From assembly GCA_964627935.1 (NCBI GenBank), contig CAZVLB010000009.1, positions 62,001 through 126,000 on the forward strand: a DNA stretch of 64,000 nucleotides, written 5' to 3'. The translations under genes were made by a program, and so were the position numbers. Below, in pieces: positions 27,324 through 36,432 of the stretch (position 1 is the stretch's first letter; every line of letters starts with the position of its first letter). A model generated the notes under the pieces. It made no database searches, was not told the origin of the DNA, and saw only the letters and a list, made by a program, of their open reading frames with translations. The stretch comes from JAABVY01 sp964627935 (GTDB lineage: Bacteria; Zixibacteria; MSB-5A5; JAABVY01).

Positions 27324-28037
27324 ATGAATATAAGTCCTGACTCGATTATATATTGGAAATACGGGTTTATAGAACTAAGCGCCACAATAGTATTCACCTG
27401 GCTGGTTATGGCGATCCTGGCGATTGGATCATTTTTGATTACTCGCAATTTATCATCCGGGCCGGAGATGTCGCGCTGGCAGAATTTTCTGGAAAGCATT
27501 GTCGGATATATCCGCGATCAGATCAGGGAAATAGTAAATGAAGACCCGGGCAAGTATTTACCGTTCCTGGGTACCCTGTTTTTATTTATATCGGTTTCCA
27601 ATGTCCTGATGATAGTGCCGGGTTATCATCCGCCTACAGGTTCGCTCTATACAACCGGGGCATTGGCGATATGCGTCTTCTTTGCGGTGCCTGCCTATGG
27701 TATCGCCCGTCGGGGTGTGGGCGGCTATTTCAAGCATTATGTAAAGCCCTCGGCCTTCATGTTTCCGTTTCTGATAATCGGCGAGCTTTCTCGTACGCTG
27801 GCATTGGCGGTGCGTTTGTTCGGCAATGTTATGAGCGGTACCATGATCGCGGCCATACTGATCAGTATCGCGCCGCTGTTTGTACCGGTGGTCATGCAGG
27901 CCCTGAGCCTTCTGATCGGCCAGATTCATGCCTATATTTTTGCCGTCCTGGCGGCTGTATACATAGCCTCGGCCTCACGGGCACATAAAGAGGAAGCCGA
28001 GGAGTCTGAAAAAGATAATGCAAAGGAGGAAGAATAA
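27324..28037 (+). CDS. atpB: N-ATPase a subunit AtpB
   Basis: Ion-channel stator subunit, 237 residues with about six membrane helices. The conserved arginine helix reads LSRTLALAVRLFGNVMSGTM, and IGQIHAYIFAVLAAVYIASA closes the protein, as in F-type a subunits. A charged C-terminal tail (HKEEAEESEKDNAKEEE) follows. The gene is spaced 1 nt from both atpR and atpE. Confidence 0.95.
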   Translation: MNISPDSIIYWKYGFIELSATIVFTWLVMAILAIGSFLITRNLSSGPEMSRWQNFLESIVGYIRDQIREIVNEDPGKYLPFLGTLFLFISVSNVLMIVPGYHPPTGSLYTTGALAICVFFAVPAYGIARRGVGGYFKHYVKPSAFMFPFLIIGELSRTLALAVRLFGNVMSGTMIAAILISIAPLFVPVVMQALSLLIGQIHAYIFAVLAAVYIASASRAHKEEAEESEKDNAKEEE

Positions 28038-28038
28038 A

Positions 28039-28305
28039 ATGCAAAGCGTAGACATTATCGGTGCTGCCTCGATTATCAGTGCCGGCCTTACAATCGGACT
28101 CGGTTCGATCGGCCCTGCGCTGGGTGAGGGCCGGGCCCTGGCACGGGCCATGGATGCGATTGCCCAGCAGCCGGATGAATCCAATACGATTACGCGCACA
28201 TTGTTCGTGGGTATGGCCATGATTGAATCCACGGCTATTTACTGTTTCGTGATCGCGATTATCCTGATCTTTGCAAATCCGTTCTGGAATCATGTGGTCT
28301 CATAA
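28039..28305 (+). CDS. atpE: N-ATPase c subunit AtpE with a Na+-type ligand set
   Basis: Rotor-ring hairpin, 88 residues from ATG 28039 (behind AGGAGG; an earlier in-frame ATG overlaps the atpB end and lies ahead of that ribosome site). Helix 1 has GLGSIGPALGEG with E30 where Na+-binding c subunits have Gln; helix 2 has MAMIESTAIYCFVIA with E63, S64, T65 and Y68, the same EST..Y arrangement as the Na+ ring of Ilyobacter tartaricus. This supports Na+ binding, but a paired glutamate could also bind H+, so ion specificity remains inferred. Confidence 0.94.
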   Translation: MQSVDIIGAASIISAGLTIGLGSIGPALGEGRALARAMDAIAQQPDESNTITRTLFVGMAMIESTAIYCFVIAIILIFANPFWNHVVS

Positions 28306-28323
28306 AATCGTGAGGATTTACTT

Positions 28324-29208
28324 ATGCAGATAAACTGGTTTACATTGGCGGCTCAGATAATAAACTTTCTGATACTGCTGTTTATCCTCAAAAAGCTGCT
28401 CTATGACCGCGTTGTGAAGGCAATGGATGAGCGTGAGGAACGAATAGCTTCTGATATCAGAGAAGCCGAGAAGAAAAGGGAAAAAGCCGATCAGGAACGT
28501 CAGGAGTTTCATCAGAAGAAAGAGGATCTCAATAAAAAGCAGGATGAAATCCTTGAGAATGCGCGCAATCAGGCCTCCGAACGAAAGAAAGAATTGATCC
28601 GTGAAGCCCGTGAAGAGGTACATCAGCTGCGCTCGAAATGGCAGAGGTCTCTGGAAGATGAACGGGAGAGCTTCATAAATGAATTGCGGGTAAAAATCGG
28701 CCGGCAGATTTACAATGTCTCACGCCGTGTGCTCGGTGATCTGGCGGACACTGAACTTGAAGAACGGATAGCGGCGCGATTTGCGGATGTTCTGAAAGAA
28801 AAGCAGGATGACATCAAGGAACGGGCCGGGCAGTTATCCAAGGAGAACGGCAATTTGATGATATTCAGCTCATTCGAAATCAGCAGTGATGCCAGAAAGG
28901 ATATCAGCAATGTGCTGAAAAAGGCTGGTATAAAATCCGATGATATCGAATTCAAACAGAATTCTGATTTAATCTGCGGGATAGAAATAGACCTCAGCGA
29001 TCTACGCATATCATGGAGTATCGATGATTACCTCGAATCATTGCAACAAGAATTTGAGGAACGCATCAGGGCCCGTGCCTCTGAGAGCAGGCGGATTAAA
29101 AAGCAGGCCGAAAAAGAGGATAAGCAAAAGGAGCCGGAAATGCATGAAGGAGAAGAGGTCAAAGAAGAAAAAGATGAACAGGAAGAAGACAAAGAGGAAA
29201 AGAAGTAA
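28324..29208 (+). CDS. atpF: N-ATPase b subunit AtpF with delta-like C-terminal part
   Basis: Peripheral stalk subunit, 294 residues, much longer than the ordinary b subunit of about 160. One N-terminal membrane helix (FTLAAQIINFLILLFILKKLL) is followed by a long charged coiled coil (about 35-170). Residues 180-265 (IFSSFEISSDARKD, DLICGIEIDLSDLRISWSIDDYLE) look by eye like the C-terminal beta motif of the delta subunit, which has no own gene here; this is the usual solution in N-ATPases. The last 30 residues are Glu/Lys-rich low complexity. Confidence 0.9.
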   Translation: MQINWFTLAAQIINFLILLFILKKLLYDRVVKAMDEREERIASDIREAEKKREKADQERQEFHQKKEDLNKKQDEILENARNQASERKKELIREAREEVHQLRSKWQRSLEDERESFINELRVKIGRQIYNVSRRVLGDLADTELEERIAARFADVLKEKQDDIKERAGQLSKENGNLMIFSSFEISSDARKDISNVLKKAGIKSDDIEFKQNSDLICGIEIDLSDLRISWSIDDYLESLQQEFEERIRARASESRRIKKQAEKEDKQKEPEMHEGEEVKEEKDEQEEDKEEKK

Positions 29209-29221
29209 AGTCTGGATTTAG

Positions 29222-30763
29222 ATGACTGAACAAGAGAAAACGCTGAGAAACATAATAGATCAGGCAGTCGCTACCGCCGGGGAAGTGCTCGAAAAGCATC
29301 AGCCTGATGCCAAACTGCGCGATATCGGACGGGTCAGTTTCGTCGGCAGTGGAGTGGCCCGTGTGAGGGGTCTCGGCAATGTCAGGTCGGAGGAACTGCT
29401 CAAATTCGAGGGCAACTATCTGGGGTTGGCTTTTAATCTCTCGCCCGATGATATCGGTGTTGTGCTCCTGGATAAATCGGATGATATCGATGTCGGCAGC
29501 GATGTCATGGGCACCGGCCGAGTGATCGATGTTCCGGTTGGCGATGTGCTGCTGGGCAGGATTATCGATCCATTGGGACGTCCTCTCGATGCTCAGGGGG
29601 CGATTGGCGCGGATGAACGCCTGCCGGTTGAACGGCCCGCGCCGGAAATCATGGATCGTGATCCGGTTGAGGTGCCGTTGCAGACCGGCCTGAAAGTCGT
29701 CGATGCCCTGATCCCGGTTGGAAGAGGCCAGCGTGAATTGATTGTGGGAGACCGCAAAACCGGAAAAACGGCTGTCGGAATAGATACGATAATCAATCAG
29801 AAGGATACCGATGTCATCTGTATATATTGTGCAATCGGCAAAAAGAGCTCGGATATCGCCTCGGTGGCGGACAACCTTCTTGAACATGACGCTTTCGATT
29901 ACAGTGTTATAGTGGCCAGCGATGGCGCGGATCCGCCCGGACTGCAATATATTGCGCCATATGCGGCAACCTCGATAGGTGAATTTTTTCGCGACCGCGG
30001 TGATGACGTGCTGATAATCTATGATGACCTGAGCCTGCATGCGCGCGCCTACCGTGAATTGTCTCTGCTTTTGCGCAGGCCCCCGGCCCGTGAGGCATAC
30101 CCCGGCGATATATTCTATATTCATTCACGACTTCTGGAACGATCCACGCATCTCAAAGAGGATAAAGGCGGCGGGTCAATGACAGCACTGCCGGTTGTGG
30201 AAACTCAGGCCCAAAACCTTTCGGCCTATATTCCCACCAACCTCATATCGATTACCGACGGGCAGATTTATCTATCACCAAAATTGTACAGGCGCGGGAA
30301 TCTTCCGGCGGTCGATGTCGGTAAATCGGTCTCCCGTGTGGGCGGGAAAACCCAGCTTAAATCATACCGCGAAATTTCCGGCGATTTGAAGCTGTCCTAT
30401 TCACAATTCGAGGAACTGGAAACATTCGCAAGATTCAGTACCCGTCTTGATGAGGAAACTCGCAAAAAACTCAGGCGCGGAGAAAGGGTACGCGAAGTAT
30501 TGAAACAGCCTCAATATAAACCGATTCCGGTACCCGAGCAGGTAATAGTCCTTCTGGCTGTCAATGAGGGCCGTTTTGATGATCTGGAGCTTGATCAGAT
30601 CGGCCAAGCGGAGTCATTGATCAGAAAACGCCTGAGAGAAGAAGGTGAAGATATTTCGGAAAGCATCTATGATGGCGAGGAATTGACTGAGGATAATAAA
30701 AAGCGTTTGCTCGAATTGATCGATAAGGCCCTGGATCAAATGCGGCAGGAGGATCAATCCTGA
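29222..30763 (+). CDS. atpA: N-ATPase alpha subunit AtpA
   Basis: Regulatory nucleotide-binding F1 subunit, 513 residues. P-loop GDRKTGKTAVGIDTIINQ; the FLAP region IGEFFRDRGDDVLIIYDDLS; and the C-terminal helical bundle. SFVGSGVARVRGLGNVRSEE near the N-terminus is typical of alpha subunits. The gene starts 13 nt after atpF and its stop TGA overlaps the atpG ATG by 1 nt. Confidence 0.96.
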   Translation: MTEQEKTLRNIIDQAVATAGEVLEKHQPDAKLRDIGRVSFVGSGVARVRGLGNVRSEELLKFEGNYLGLAFNLSPDDIGVVLLDKSDDIDVGSDVMGTGRVIDVPVGDVLLGRIIDPLGRPLDAQGAIGADERLPVERPAPEIMDRDPVEVPLQTGLKVVDALIPVGRGQRELIVGDRKTGKTAVGIDTIINQKDTDVICIYCAIGKKSSDIASVADNLLEHDAFDYSVIVASDGADPPGLQYIAPYAATSIGEFFRDRGDDVLIIYDDLSLHARAYRELSLLLRRPPAREAYPGDIFYIHSRLLERSTHLKEDKGGGSMTALPVVETQAQNLSAYIPTNLISITDGQIYLSPKLYRRGNLPAVDVGKSVSRVGGKTQLKSYREISGDLKLSYSQFEELETFARFSTRLDEETRKKLRRGERVREVLKQPQYKPIPVPEQVIVLLAVNEGRFDDLELDQIGQAESLIRKRLREEGEDISESIYDGEELTEDNKKRLLELIDKALDQMRQEDQS

Positions 30764-31653
30764 TGCAAACCCTTGAGTCATTACAAAATAGATTAAACAG
30801 CGCGCGCGATCTTCATTCCGTGGTAAAGACCATGAAAGCTATGGCGGCGGTCAATATCCGGCAGTATGAACAATCGGTCGAATCGGTGAATGAATACTAC
30901 CGCACGGTCGAGATGGGACTGGAGATTTTTATACAGCGTAACTGGAGATGGCGCCAGTATCTCAAGCAACGTGAGAGCCAAAGAAAAACGGCGGCAATTG
31001 TATTCGGTTCCGATCAGGGGCTCTGCGGCCAGTTTAATGAGGTTGTCGTGTCCTTTGCCGAAAAAAGCCTGAAAACATATATGGAAGATGATTACAGGCC
31101 GCCAGTAATAGTGTTTGGAGCAAAAGCCTCGGGGGTAACATCGGCCAGCGGCCTTCCCATGGTCGAATCCGTGCCTTTACCAAGTTCCATTGAAGCTATC
31201 AGCGACAGTGTTTTCGATCTCCTGACAATGATAGACAATCTGCGCCGTGAGAATCAGATCGGCAGGTATCTGCTCTTTTTCAACCGGCGTGAACAAGGGG
31301 CATCATATAAGCCGGAACAGCTGCAGTTGTTGCCCTTCGATCGAGAGAAACTGACCGACCTGGAGGAGCGCAAATGGTCCTCGCGATGTCTGCCCGCCTA
31401 CTATGCGGAGCCCTCAAAGCTGTTTTCGCATCTGATTCGGCAGTATCTGTTTGTGGCTGTATACCGTGCTTTCTCGGAATCAATGGCCAGCGAGAATTCC
31501 GCCCGCCTGGCAGCAATGCAGGCCGCTGAGAAAAATATCGAGGAAAACCTGGATGAGATGAATTCAAAATATAATCATCTCAGGCAGAGCAGCATCACCT
31601 CGGAGCTCCTGGATATGGTCGCGGGTTATGAAGCTTTAACATCGAATGAATAA
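30763..31653 (+). CDS. atpG: N-ATPase gamma subunit AtpG
   Basis: Central shaft, 296 residues. It opens MQTLESLQNRLNSARDLHSVV with TMKAMAAVNIRQYEQ, has VFGSDQGLCGQFNE in the middle, and ends with the long helix ENSARLAAMQAAEKNIEENLDEMNSKYN. This is the shape of the N-ATPase gamma, more divergent than classical AtpG. Last gene of the operon; an unusual hairpin element lies 15 nt after the stop. Confidence 0.94.
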   Translation: MQTLESLQNRLNSARDLHSVVKTMKAMAAVNIRQYEQSVESVNEYYRTVEMGLEIFIQRNWRWRQYLKQRESQRKTAAIVFGSDQGLCGQFNEVVVSFAEKSLKTYMEDDYRPPVIVFGAKASGVTSASGLPMVESVPLPSSIEAISDSVFDLLTMIDNLRRENQIGRYLLFFNRREQGASYKPEQLQLLPFDREKLTDLEERKWSSRCLPAYYAEPSKLFSHLIRQYLFVAVYRAFSESMASENSARLAAMQAAEKNIEENLDEMNSKYNHLRQSSITSELLDMVAGYEALTSNE

Positions 31654-31667
31654 AAACGCCATAATGA

Positions 31668-31717
31668 ATAGCATACGTACTTCTGCTACGTAACACTTAT
31701 GCAATTAACTCGTATTG
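31668..31717. repeat. Intergenic hairpin element, copy B
   Basis: Begins 15 nt after the atpG stop. Hairpin TACGTA-N7-TACGTA (31674-31679 and 31687-31692), then ACTTA, 7 nt, and AACTCGTATTG. It matches copy A at 23150-23195, with a 4-nt insertion in the 5' arm and a compensatory A-T for G-C stem pair. It sits between the ATPase operon and the first BON gene. Confidence 0.6.
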
Positions 31718-31873
31718 ATAACGCCCGTTAATTCCGCCTTATTATTAGTGAACATCACGGCAGCATAAGGCCGCCATCATTGTGTTTTGCGGCCGCTCTA
31801 CAGGCTGTCGATAGCATAAGTCAAAAATCTGTTCCGCTCATTGTGAAATGTGCTATTGAAAGGAGAGATATTC

Positions 31874-32545
31874 ATGGCTCGCATAGATGAAGAAATCAAG
31901 AAAGATGTTGTAGATAAACTATACTGGGATGACCGTGTGGATGCATCAAATCTCAAAGTGGAGGTTAATCGCGGCGAAGTCATATTAAGCGGAGAAGTGC
32001 CCTCTTATTCATCCAGAAAAATAGCCCATAATGACACGATCACAGTTCCCGGTGTGAGATCGGTAAAAAACAGGGTGCTGGTGAAGTATCCGCAATCCAC
32101 ACCATTGCCCAGCGACGAGGAGATTCAGTTCAAGATAAACGATTCTTTCAGGCTCGATCCCGATCTGGATTCAAATCGCATTGATGTTTCGGTTATTGAC
32201 GGCAAGGTGAGGATACAGGGTGAAGTTGATGCATTCTGGAAAAAAGCCTTGGCCGAAAACCTGGCTTCGGGGATTATCGGCGTGGTTGATATCACCAACG
32301 ATCTGCAGGTCGTTCCTACAAAAGATATCGTCGATTCGGCAATTGCCGATGATCTCAAGTTTGCGTTGAAGCGCAATATCTTTGTTGATCTTAATGATAT
32401 TGAGTACAAAGTCGAGGATGGTGTGGTTACGCTCATGGGCGCCGTGCCGGACTGGATCTCGGCCCGCGCGGCATATAACACCGCTTTGTACACAGCCGGA
32501 GTTGTGGATGTAAATAACAACATAACTATCCATGAGCCAAGCTAA
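31874..32545 (+). CDS. Three-BON-domain stress protein (copy 1)
   Basis: 223 residues composed of three BON domains (about 5-72, 75-145 and 148-220); each has the motif of a glycine flanked by hydrophobics: RGEVILSGEVPSYSSR, DGKVRIQGEVDAFWKKAL and DGVVTLMGAVPDWISAR. No signal peptide is seen, so it is likely cytoplasmic; BON domains bind lipids or other proteins, and stand-alone BON proteins are often stress-induced. ATG 31874 follows GAAAGGAGAG; an upstream start would sit before the ribosome site. A paralog of the same length is at 35720, beyond the next gene. Confidence 0.9.
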   Translation: MARIDEEIKKDVVDKLYWDDRVDASNLKVEVNRGEVILSGEVPSYSSRKIAHNDTITVPGVRSVKNRVLVKYPQSTPLPSDEEIQFKINDSFRLDPDLDSNRIDVSVIDGKVRIQGEVDAFWKKALAENLASGIIGVVDITNDLQVVPTKDIVDSAIADDLKFALKRNIFVDLNDIEYKVEDGVVTLMGAVPDWISARAAYNTALYTAGVVDVNNNITIHEPS

Positions 32546-32597
32546 ACATAAACAGGCTTTCTTTAAAAAATACAGGGCCTAAGCAGAGGTTAAAAAA

Positions 32598-35500
32598 ATG
32601 AAAATAAAGGGTGATTCCCGTTGGTTTAAAATCTTTGTTATTGCTTTTCTGAATATTGTTTTTCTCGGCAGCATCGCCTCGGGACAGTATTTCGGGCGGA
32701 ATAAGGTTCAGTATGAAGATTTCGATTTCAGGATTTACGAGACACCCAATTTTAAGGTTTACCATTATCCCCAGATGGCCGAGGCTGCCGAGGATGCGGC
32801 CTTGATGGCCGAAAGATGGTATCGTCGTCAAAGCGAATTCTTTCAATATGATATTGAGCAGAAACAACCAATGATCCTGTATGCCAACCATGCCGATTTC
32901 CAGCAGACCAATGTCATCTTCGGCCTGATCAGCCAGGGAGTGGGCGGTGTAACCGAAGGAATGAAACAACGTATAGTTTTGCCGTTAACCGGAGTCTATG
33001 CAGAAAATGACCATGTTATCGGGCATGAGCTGGTGCATGGTTTTCAGTATGATATGGTTATGGGTTCGGGCCGTGGAAGGACCAAGATGGCGCAGATGCC
33101 GCTGCTCTTTGTGGAAGGGATTGCCGAGTATCTGACAATCGGCAGGATCGACCCATTTACATCGATGTGGCTCAGGGATGCTGTTTTGAATGATGATGTG
33201 CCCACGATTGAGACCATGGCTTATGAGCCGCGTTATTTTCCATATCGTTTTGGGCATGCTTTCTGGGCTTTTATTGCCGGGCAGTACAGCGATAAGGCTG
33301 CTTCCGATCTTTATTCCACAATGGTGGCGGCCGGATGGACCAAGGGCATTGAGAGAATTTTAAATTCCACGCATGAAGAATTGTCAGAGGAATGGCAGAA
33401 CGCCATTCGCAATCATTATGAACCTCAACTCGAGGGGCGGGTCAGCCCGGCGGATTTTGGTGAGCCCATAGTCGAAGGTGGCGGGGGCATGAATTTATCG
33501 CCCTCGATCAGCCCCGATGGCAAATATATCGCCTTTCTTTCAAGGCGTGACCTGTTCACAATTGATCTTTATCTTGCCAACGCGCAAACAGGAGAGGTAT
33601 TGAGCAAACTTGTCAGCTCAGCCTCCGATGCACATTTCGATGCGCTCAGGTTTACTAATTCGTCCGGAAGCTGGTCTCCCGACGGCTCACAGTTTGCCTT
33701 CGTGGTTTTCGATAATGGCGATAATGAAATCGCCATTATGAAAGTCGAGGATCGCGGTATTGAAGAGAAAATAAAGATCGATGGAGTCGATGCTATCAGG
33801 GATTTAGCCTGGTCCCCGGATGGCAACCGGATCGCATTTTCCGGTACATCAGGTGGAATCGGCGATCTGTATATTCATGACCTGGCGGAAAATAATACTA
33901 CCAAAATCACAGATGACCTGTTTACGCAGATTCAGCCGGACTGGTCACCGGATGGAAGTATGATAGCCTGCGCCACCGACCGCGGGGATAACAGCGATCT
34001 GTCAGATTTGAAATTTCCATCCATGAATATCGCCCTTTATGACCTGAATAATAACAGCGTTGAAGTTATCAAGGTGACATCAAGAGCCAGGCACATTAAT
34101 CCGCATTTTTCACCGGATGGTAATGATCTTTACATGATCGCCAATCCCGATGGCTATAGTAATCTGTATCGTTATTCACGCACGGAGAAAAGCTTTTATA
34201 AGGTTACCAACTTTGCCACGGGTATCAGCGGCTTGACTGAAAATTCGGGGGCATTGACACTGGCAGACGATGCCGGCCGTTTGGCCTTTACGGTATTCGA
34301 TAATCGCGATTACAAAATTTATGCGCTTAATATAGATCAAGCAGGTGGCAGTCTTTACCAGGATCGGGGCTCCTATGAGGACAATTCCTTTTTGCCGCCG
34401 GCAGGTGAAGAAACATTTGTCAGCAGTTATCTGGATATTGACAAAATTCGTCTCGAGCCGGGTAAGTTTACCACAACCGATTACAGTGCAAATCTGGACC
34501 TGATCTATGCCGGACGCCCGACTATTGGTATCTCAGTTGATCGATTCGGCACATCGCTGGGCGGTGGTGTTAACCTGCTTTACAGCGATATGCTCGGTAA
34601 CCATCTTCTGAGCGTCGTGGCCCTGATCAACGGCGGTTTGAAAGACCTGGGGGGGCAGGTGGCCTATCAGTATCGCGGCAACCGTATCAACTATGGAGCC
34701 ATGGCGGGTCACATTCCCTATCTGACCGCTCGCCTGAGGTCCGATCTGGATACGGTTGTGGTTGAAGGCGACAGCGTGGTCGCTACTGAATTTGAATTTA
34801 TACGGGAAAGGGTTTTCAGTGAGCAGGTCGCGCTTATGGCCGAATACCCGTTTTCAACCAACAGGCGCCTGGAGGCCACAGCCGGTTATACGCATATGAG
34901 CTTTAACCGTGAAGCAGATCGCGTATTGACATTTGCTGGAGTCGTACTTGATCAGAGCGAGGAGGATCTCCCCGATCCATCATCACTGAACCTGTTCCAG
35001 AGTTCACTGGCTTATGTGGGAGACTATTCATTCTTCGGCTTTACTTCGCCGGTACGTGGCAGCCGCTTCCGCTTTGAGGCACAGCCGACACTTGGATCAC
35101 TGACATACCTGAGTGTTTTGGCCGATTACAGGCAGTACTTTTTCATAAACCCGATAACTCTGGCATTCAGGGCCTATCATCATGGCCGTTACCTCGAGGA
35201 TTCCGAAAGCGATCGTCTCTCGCAGTTGTTCATCGGTTTCGAGACACTGGTCAGAGGCTACAGCATTGGGTCATTCGATGTTGCCGAATGTACTCAGACC
35301 AGCAGCGATGGCAGATGTGCCGAGATCGACCGCCTGATCGGCTCGCGGCTGGCCGTGTTTAATGCAGAGTTGAGATTGCCGCTGTTCGGAACGCGTGAAT
35401 ACGGCCTTGTAAATTTCCCGACTTTGCCAACCGAGCTGAGCTTCTTTTTCGATGGTGGTGTAGCCTGGAATAAGGGCGACTCTCCCGAATTAAAATGGGA

Positions 35501-35657
35501 TAAAAATACCACCGAACGAATTCCGGTTTTCAGCGCCGGAGTTTCGGCACGGATAAACCTGTTCGGGTATCTGGTTACACAATTTTACCTGGCATTCCCA
35601 TTCCAGCGTCCTACCACGGACACCGAGTTCGGTTTCGTGATTGCGCCGGGATGGTAG
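32598..35657 (+). CDS. Exported metalloprotease-like / PD40 beta-propeller / beta-barrel protein
   Basis: 1019 residues with three parts. A signal-anchor (FKIFVIAFLNIVFLGSIASG) precedes a gluzincin-like domain with HELVH (H143, E144, H147) and a Glu-rich VEGIAEYL further on, fitting an HExxH...E zinc peptidase. Residues about 290-600 are PD40/TolB-like repeats: ISPDGKYIAFLS, WSPDGSQFAFVV, WSPDGNRIAFSG, WSPDGSMIACAT, FSPDGNDLYMIA. The last 400 residues are beta-rich with an aromatic C-terminus (FVIAPGW), like a surface-antigen/BamA-type barrel in the outer membrane. The protein thus probably spans the outer membrane with a periplasmic protease. Substrate unknown. Flanked by two BON paralogs. 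Confidence 0.78.
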   Translation: MKIKGDSRWFKIFVIAFLNIVFLGSIASGQYFGRNKVQYEDFDFRIYETPNFKVYHYPQMAEAAEDAALMAERWYRRQSEFFQYDIEQKQPMILYANHADFQQTNVIFGLISQGVGGVTEGMKQRIVLPLTGVYAENDHVIGHELVHGFQYDMVMGSGRGRTKMAQMPLLFVEGIAEYLTIGRIDPFTSMWLRDAVLNDDVPTIETMAYEPRYFPYRFGHAFWAFIAGQYSDKAASDLYSTMVAAGWTKGIERILNSTHEELSEEWQNAIRNHYEPQLEGRVSPADFGEPIVEGGGGMNLSPSISPDGKYIAFLSRRDLFTIDLYLANAQTGEVLSKLVSSASDAHFDALRFTNSSGSWSPDGSQFAFVVFDNGDNEIAIMKVEDRGIEEKIKIDGVDAIRDLAWSPDGNRIAFSGTSGGIGDLYIHDLAENNTTKITDDLFTQIQPDWSPDGSMIACATDRGDNSDLSDLKFPSMNIALYDLNNNSVEVIKVTSRARHINPHFSPDGNDLYMIANPDGYSNLYRYSRTEKSFYKVTNFATGISGLTENSGALTLADDAGRLAFTVFDNRDYKIYALNIDQAGGSLYQDRGSYEDNSFLPPAGEETFVSSYLDIDKIRLEPGKFTTTDYSANLDLIYAGRPTIGISVDRFGTSLGGGVNLLYSDMLGNHLLSVVALINGGLKDLGGQVAYQYRGNRINYGAMAGHIPYLTARLRSDLDTVVVEGDSVVATEFEFIRERVFSEQVALMAEYPFSTNRRLEATAGYTHMSFNREADRVLTFAGVVLDQSEEDLPDPSSLNLFQSSLAYVGDYSFFGFTSPVRGSRFRFEAQPTLGSLTYLSVLADYRQYFFINPITLAFRAYHHGRYLEDSESDRLSQLFIGFETLVRGYSIGSFDVAECTQTSSDGRCAEIDRLIGSRLAVFNAELRLPLFGTREYGLVNFPTLPTELSFFFDGGVAWNKGDSPELKWDKNTTERIPVFSAGVSARINLFGYLVTQFYLAFPFQRPTTDTEFGFVIAPGW

Positions 35658-35719
35658 TTATCGGTATTTGAGATAAAAAAAACGGTTTCAGAATAGATCA
35701 CTGAAAGGAGTTGATGTTG

Positions 35720-36391
35720 ATGCATCGGCGAGATGAAGAAATTAAGAAAGATATTGTTGATCAGCTTTTCTGGGATGATCGTGTTGATGCCTCGGATGTA
35801 AATGTCGAGGTCGATAAATCCAATGTGATCCTGAAGGGAACTGTGCCCTCCTACAATGCCAGCCAGGCGGCCCGCGAGGATGCCTGGTCGGTTGACGGCG
35901 TAACATCCGTGGAACATCATTTACAGGTAAAATTCTCGCTGCCCAGGGCGGCGCCTGATGATTATGAGATTGAGGCTGATGTTACCAATCGGCTTAAGTG
36001 GCATCCTGACCTTAACAGCAACAATATAAAGGTCTCGGCCGACAATGGCTGGATCACTTTGATTGGCGATGTCGATGCCTACTGGAAAAAAGCCCTGGCG
36101 GATGAGATTGCCTATGGTGCGGCCGGAGTTGTGGGCGTAACCAACCAGATTAATTCAGCTCCGGGCAAGGCGGTCGCGGACGAGGCTATTTATGCTGATG
36201 TTATGGCTGCCCTGGACAGGAATATGTATATCGATGCCGATCAGGTTGATGTTAAGGTCGAGGATAGCATCGTGACATTGACAGGCGCTGTCATCAGCAT
36301 GATGGCCTATAATGCCGCCCATGAGGCCGCATTGTATACCGCCGGAGTTCGCGAGGTACGCAATAACCTTCAAATAAGATCCGTTTCTTAA
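35720..36391 (+). CDS. Three-BON-domain stress protein (copy 2)
   Basis: Paralog of the gene at 31874: 223 residues, also three BON domains, with the same opening RRDEEIKKDIVDQLFWDDRVDASD and the same FWKKAL-like signature (YWKKALADEIAYGAAGVVGV). Of the three in-frame starts (TTG 35711, ATG 35714, ATG 35720), only 35720 lies at the right distance from AAAGGAG and gives the same length as copy 1. Two copies around the protease/barrel gene suggest a local duplication. Confidence 0.88.
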   Translation: MHRRDEEIKKDIVDQLFWDDRVDASDVNVEVDKSNVILKGTVPSYNASQAAREDAWSVDGVTSVEHHLQVKFSLPRAAPDDYEIEADVTNRLKWHPDLNSNNIKVSADNGWITLIGDVDAYWKKALADEIAYGAAGVVGVTNQINSAPGKAVADEAIYADVMAALDRNMYIDADQVDVKVEDSIVTLTGAVISMMAYNAAHEAALYTAGVREVRNNLQIRSVS

Positions 36392-36432
36392 TGAAGTGGA
36401 CTTGTTTCCAATTATTCAATGAGGTGGTTTAG

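Noticed and set aside
31764..31800. GGCCGC/GCGGCC inverted repeat with a 14-nt loop upstream of the first BON gene
   Set aside because: Short stem, long loop, no T-tract. Not convincing as terminator.
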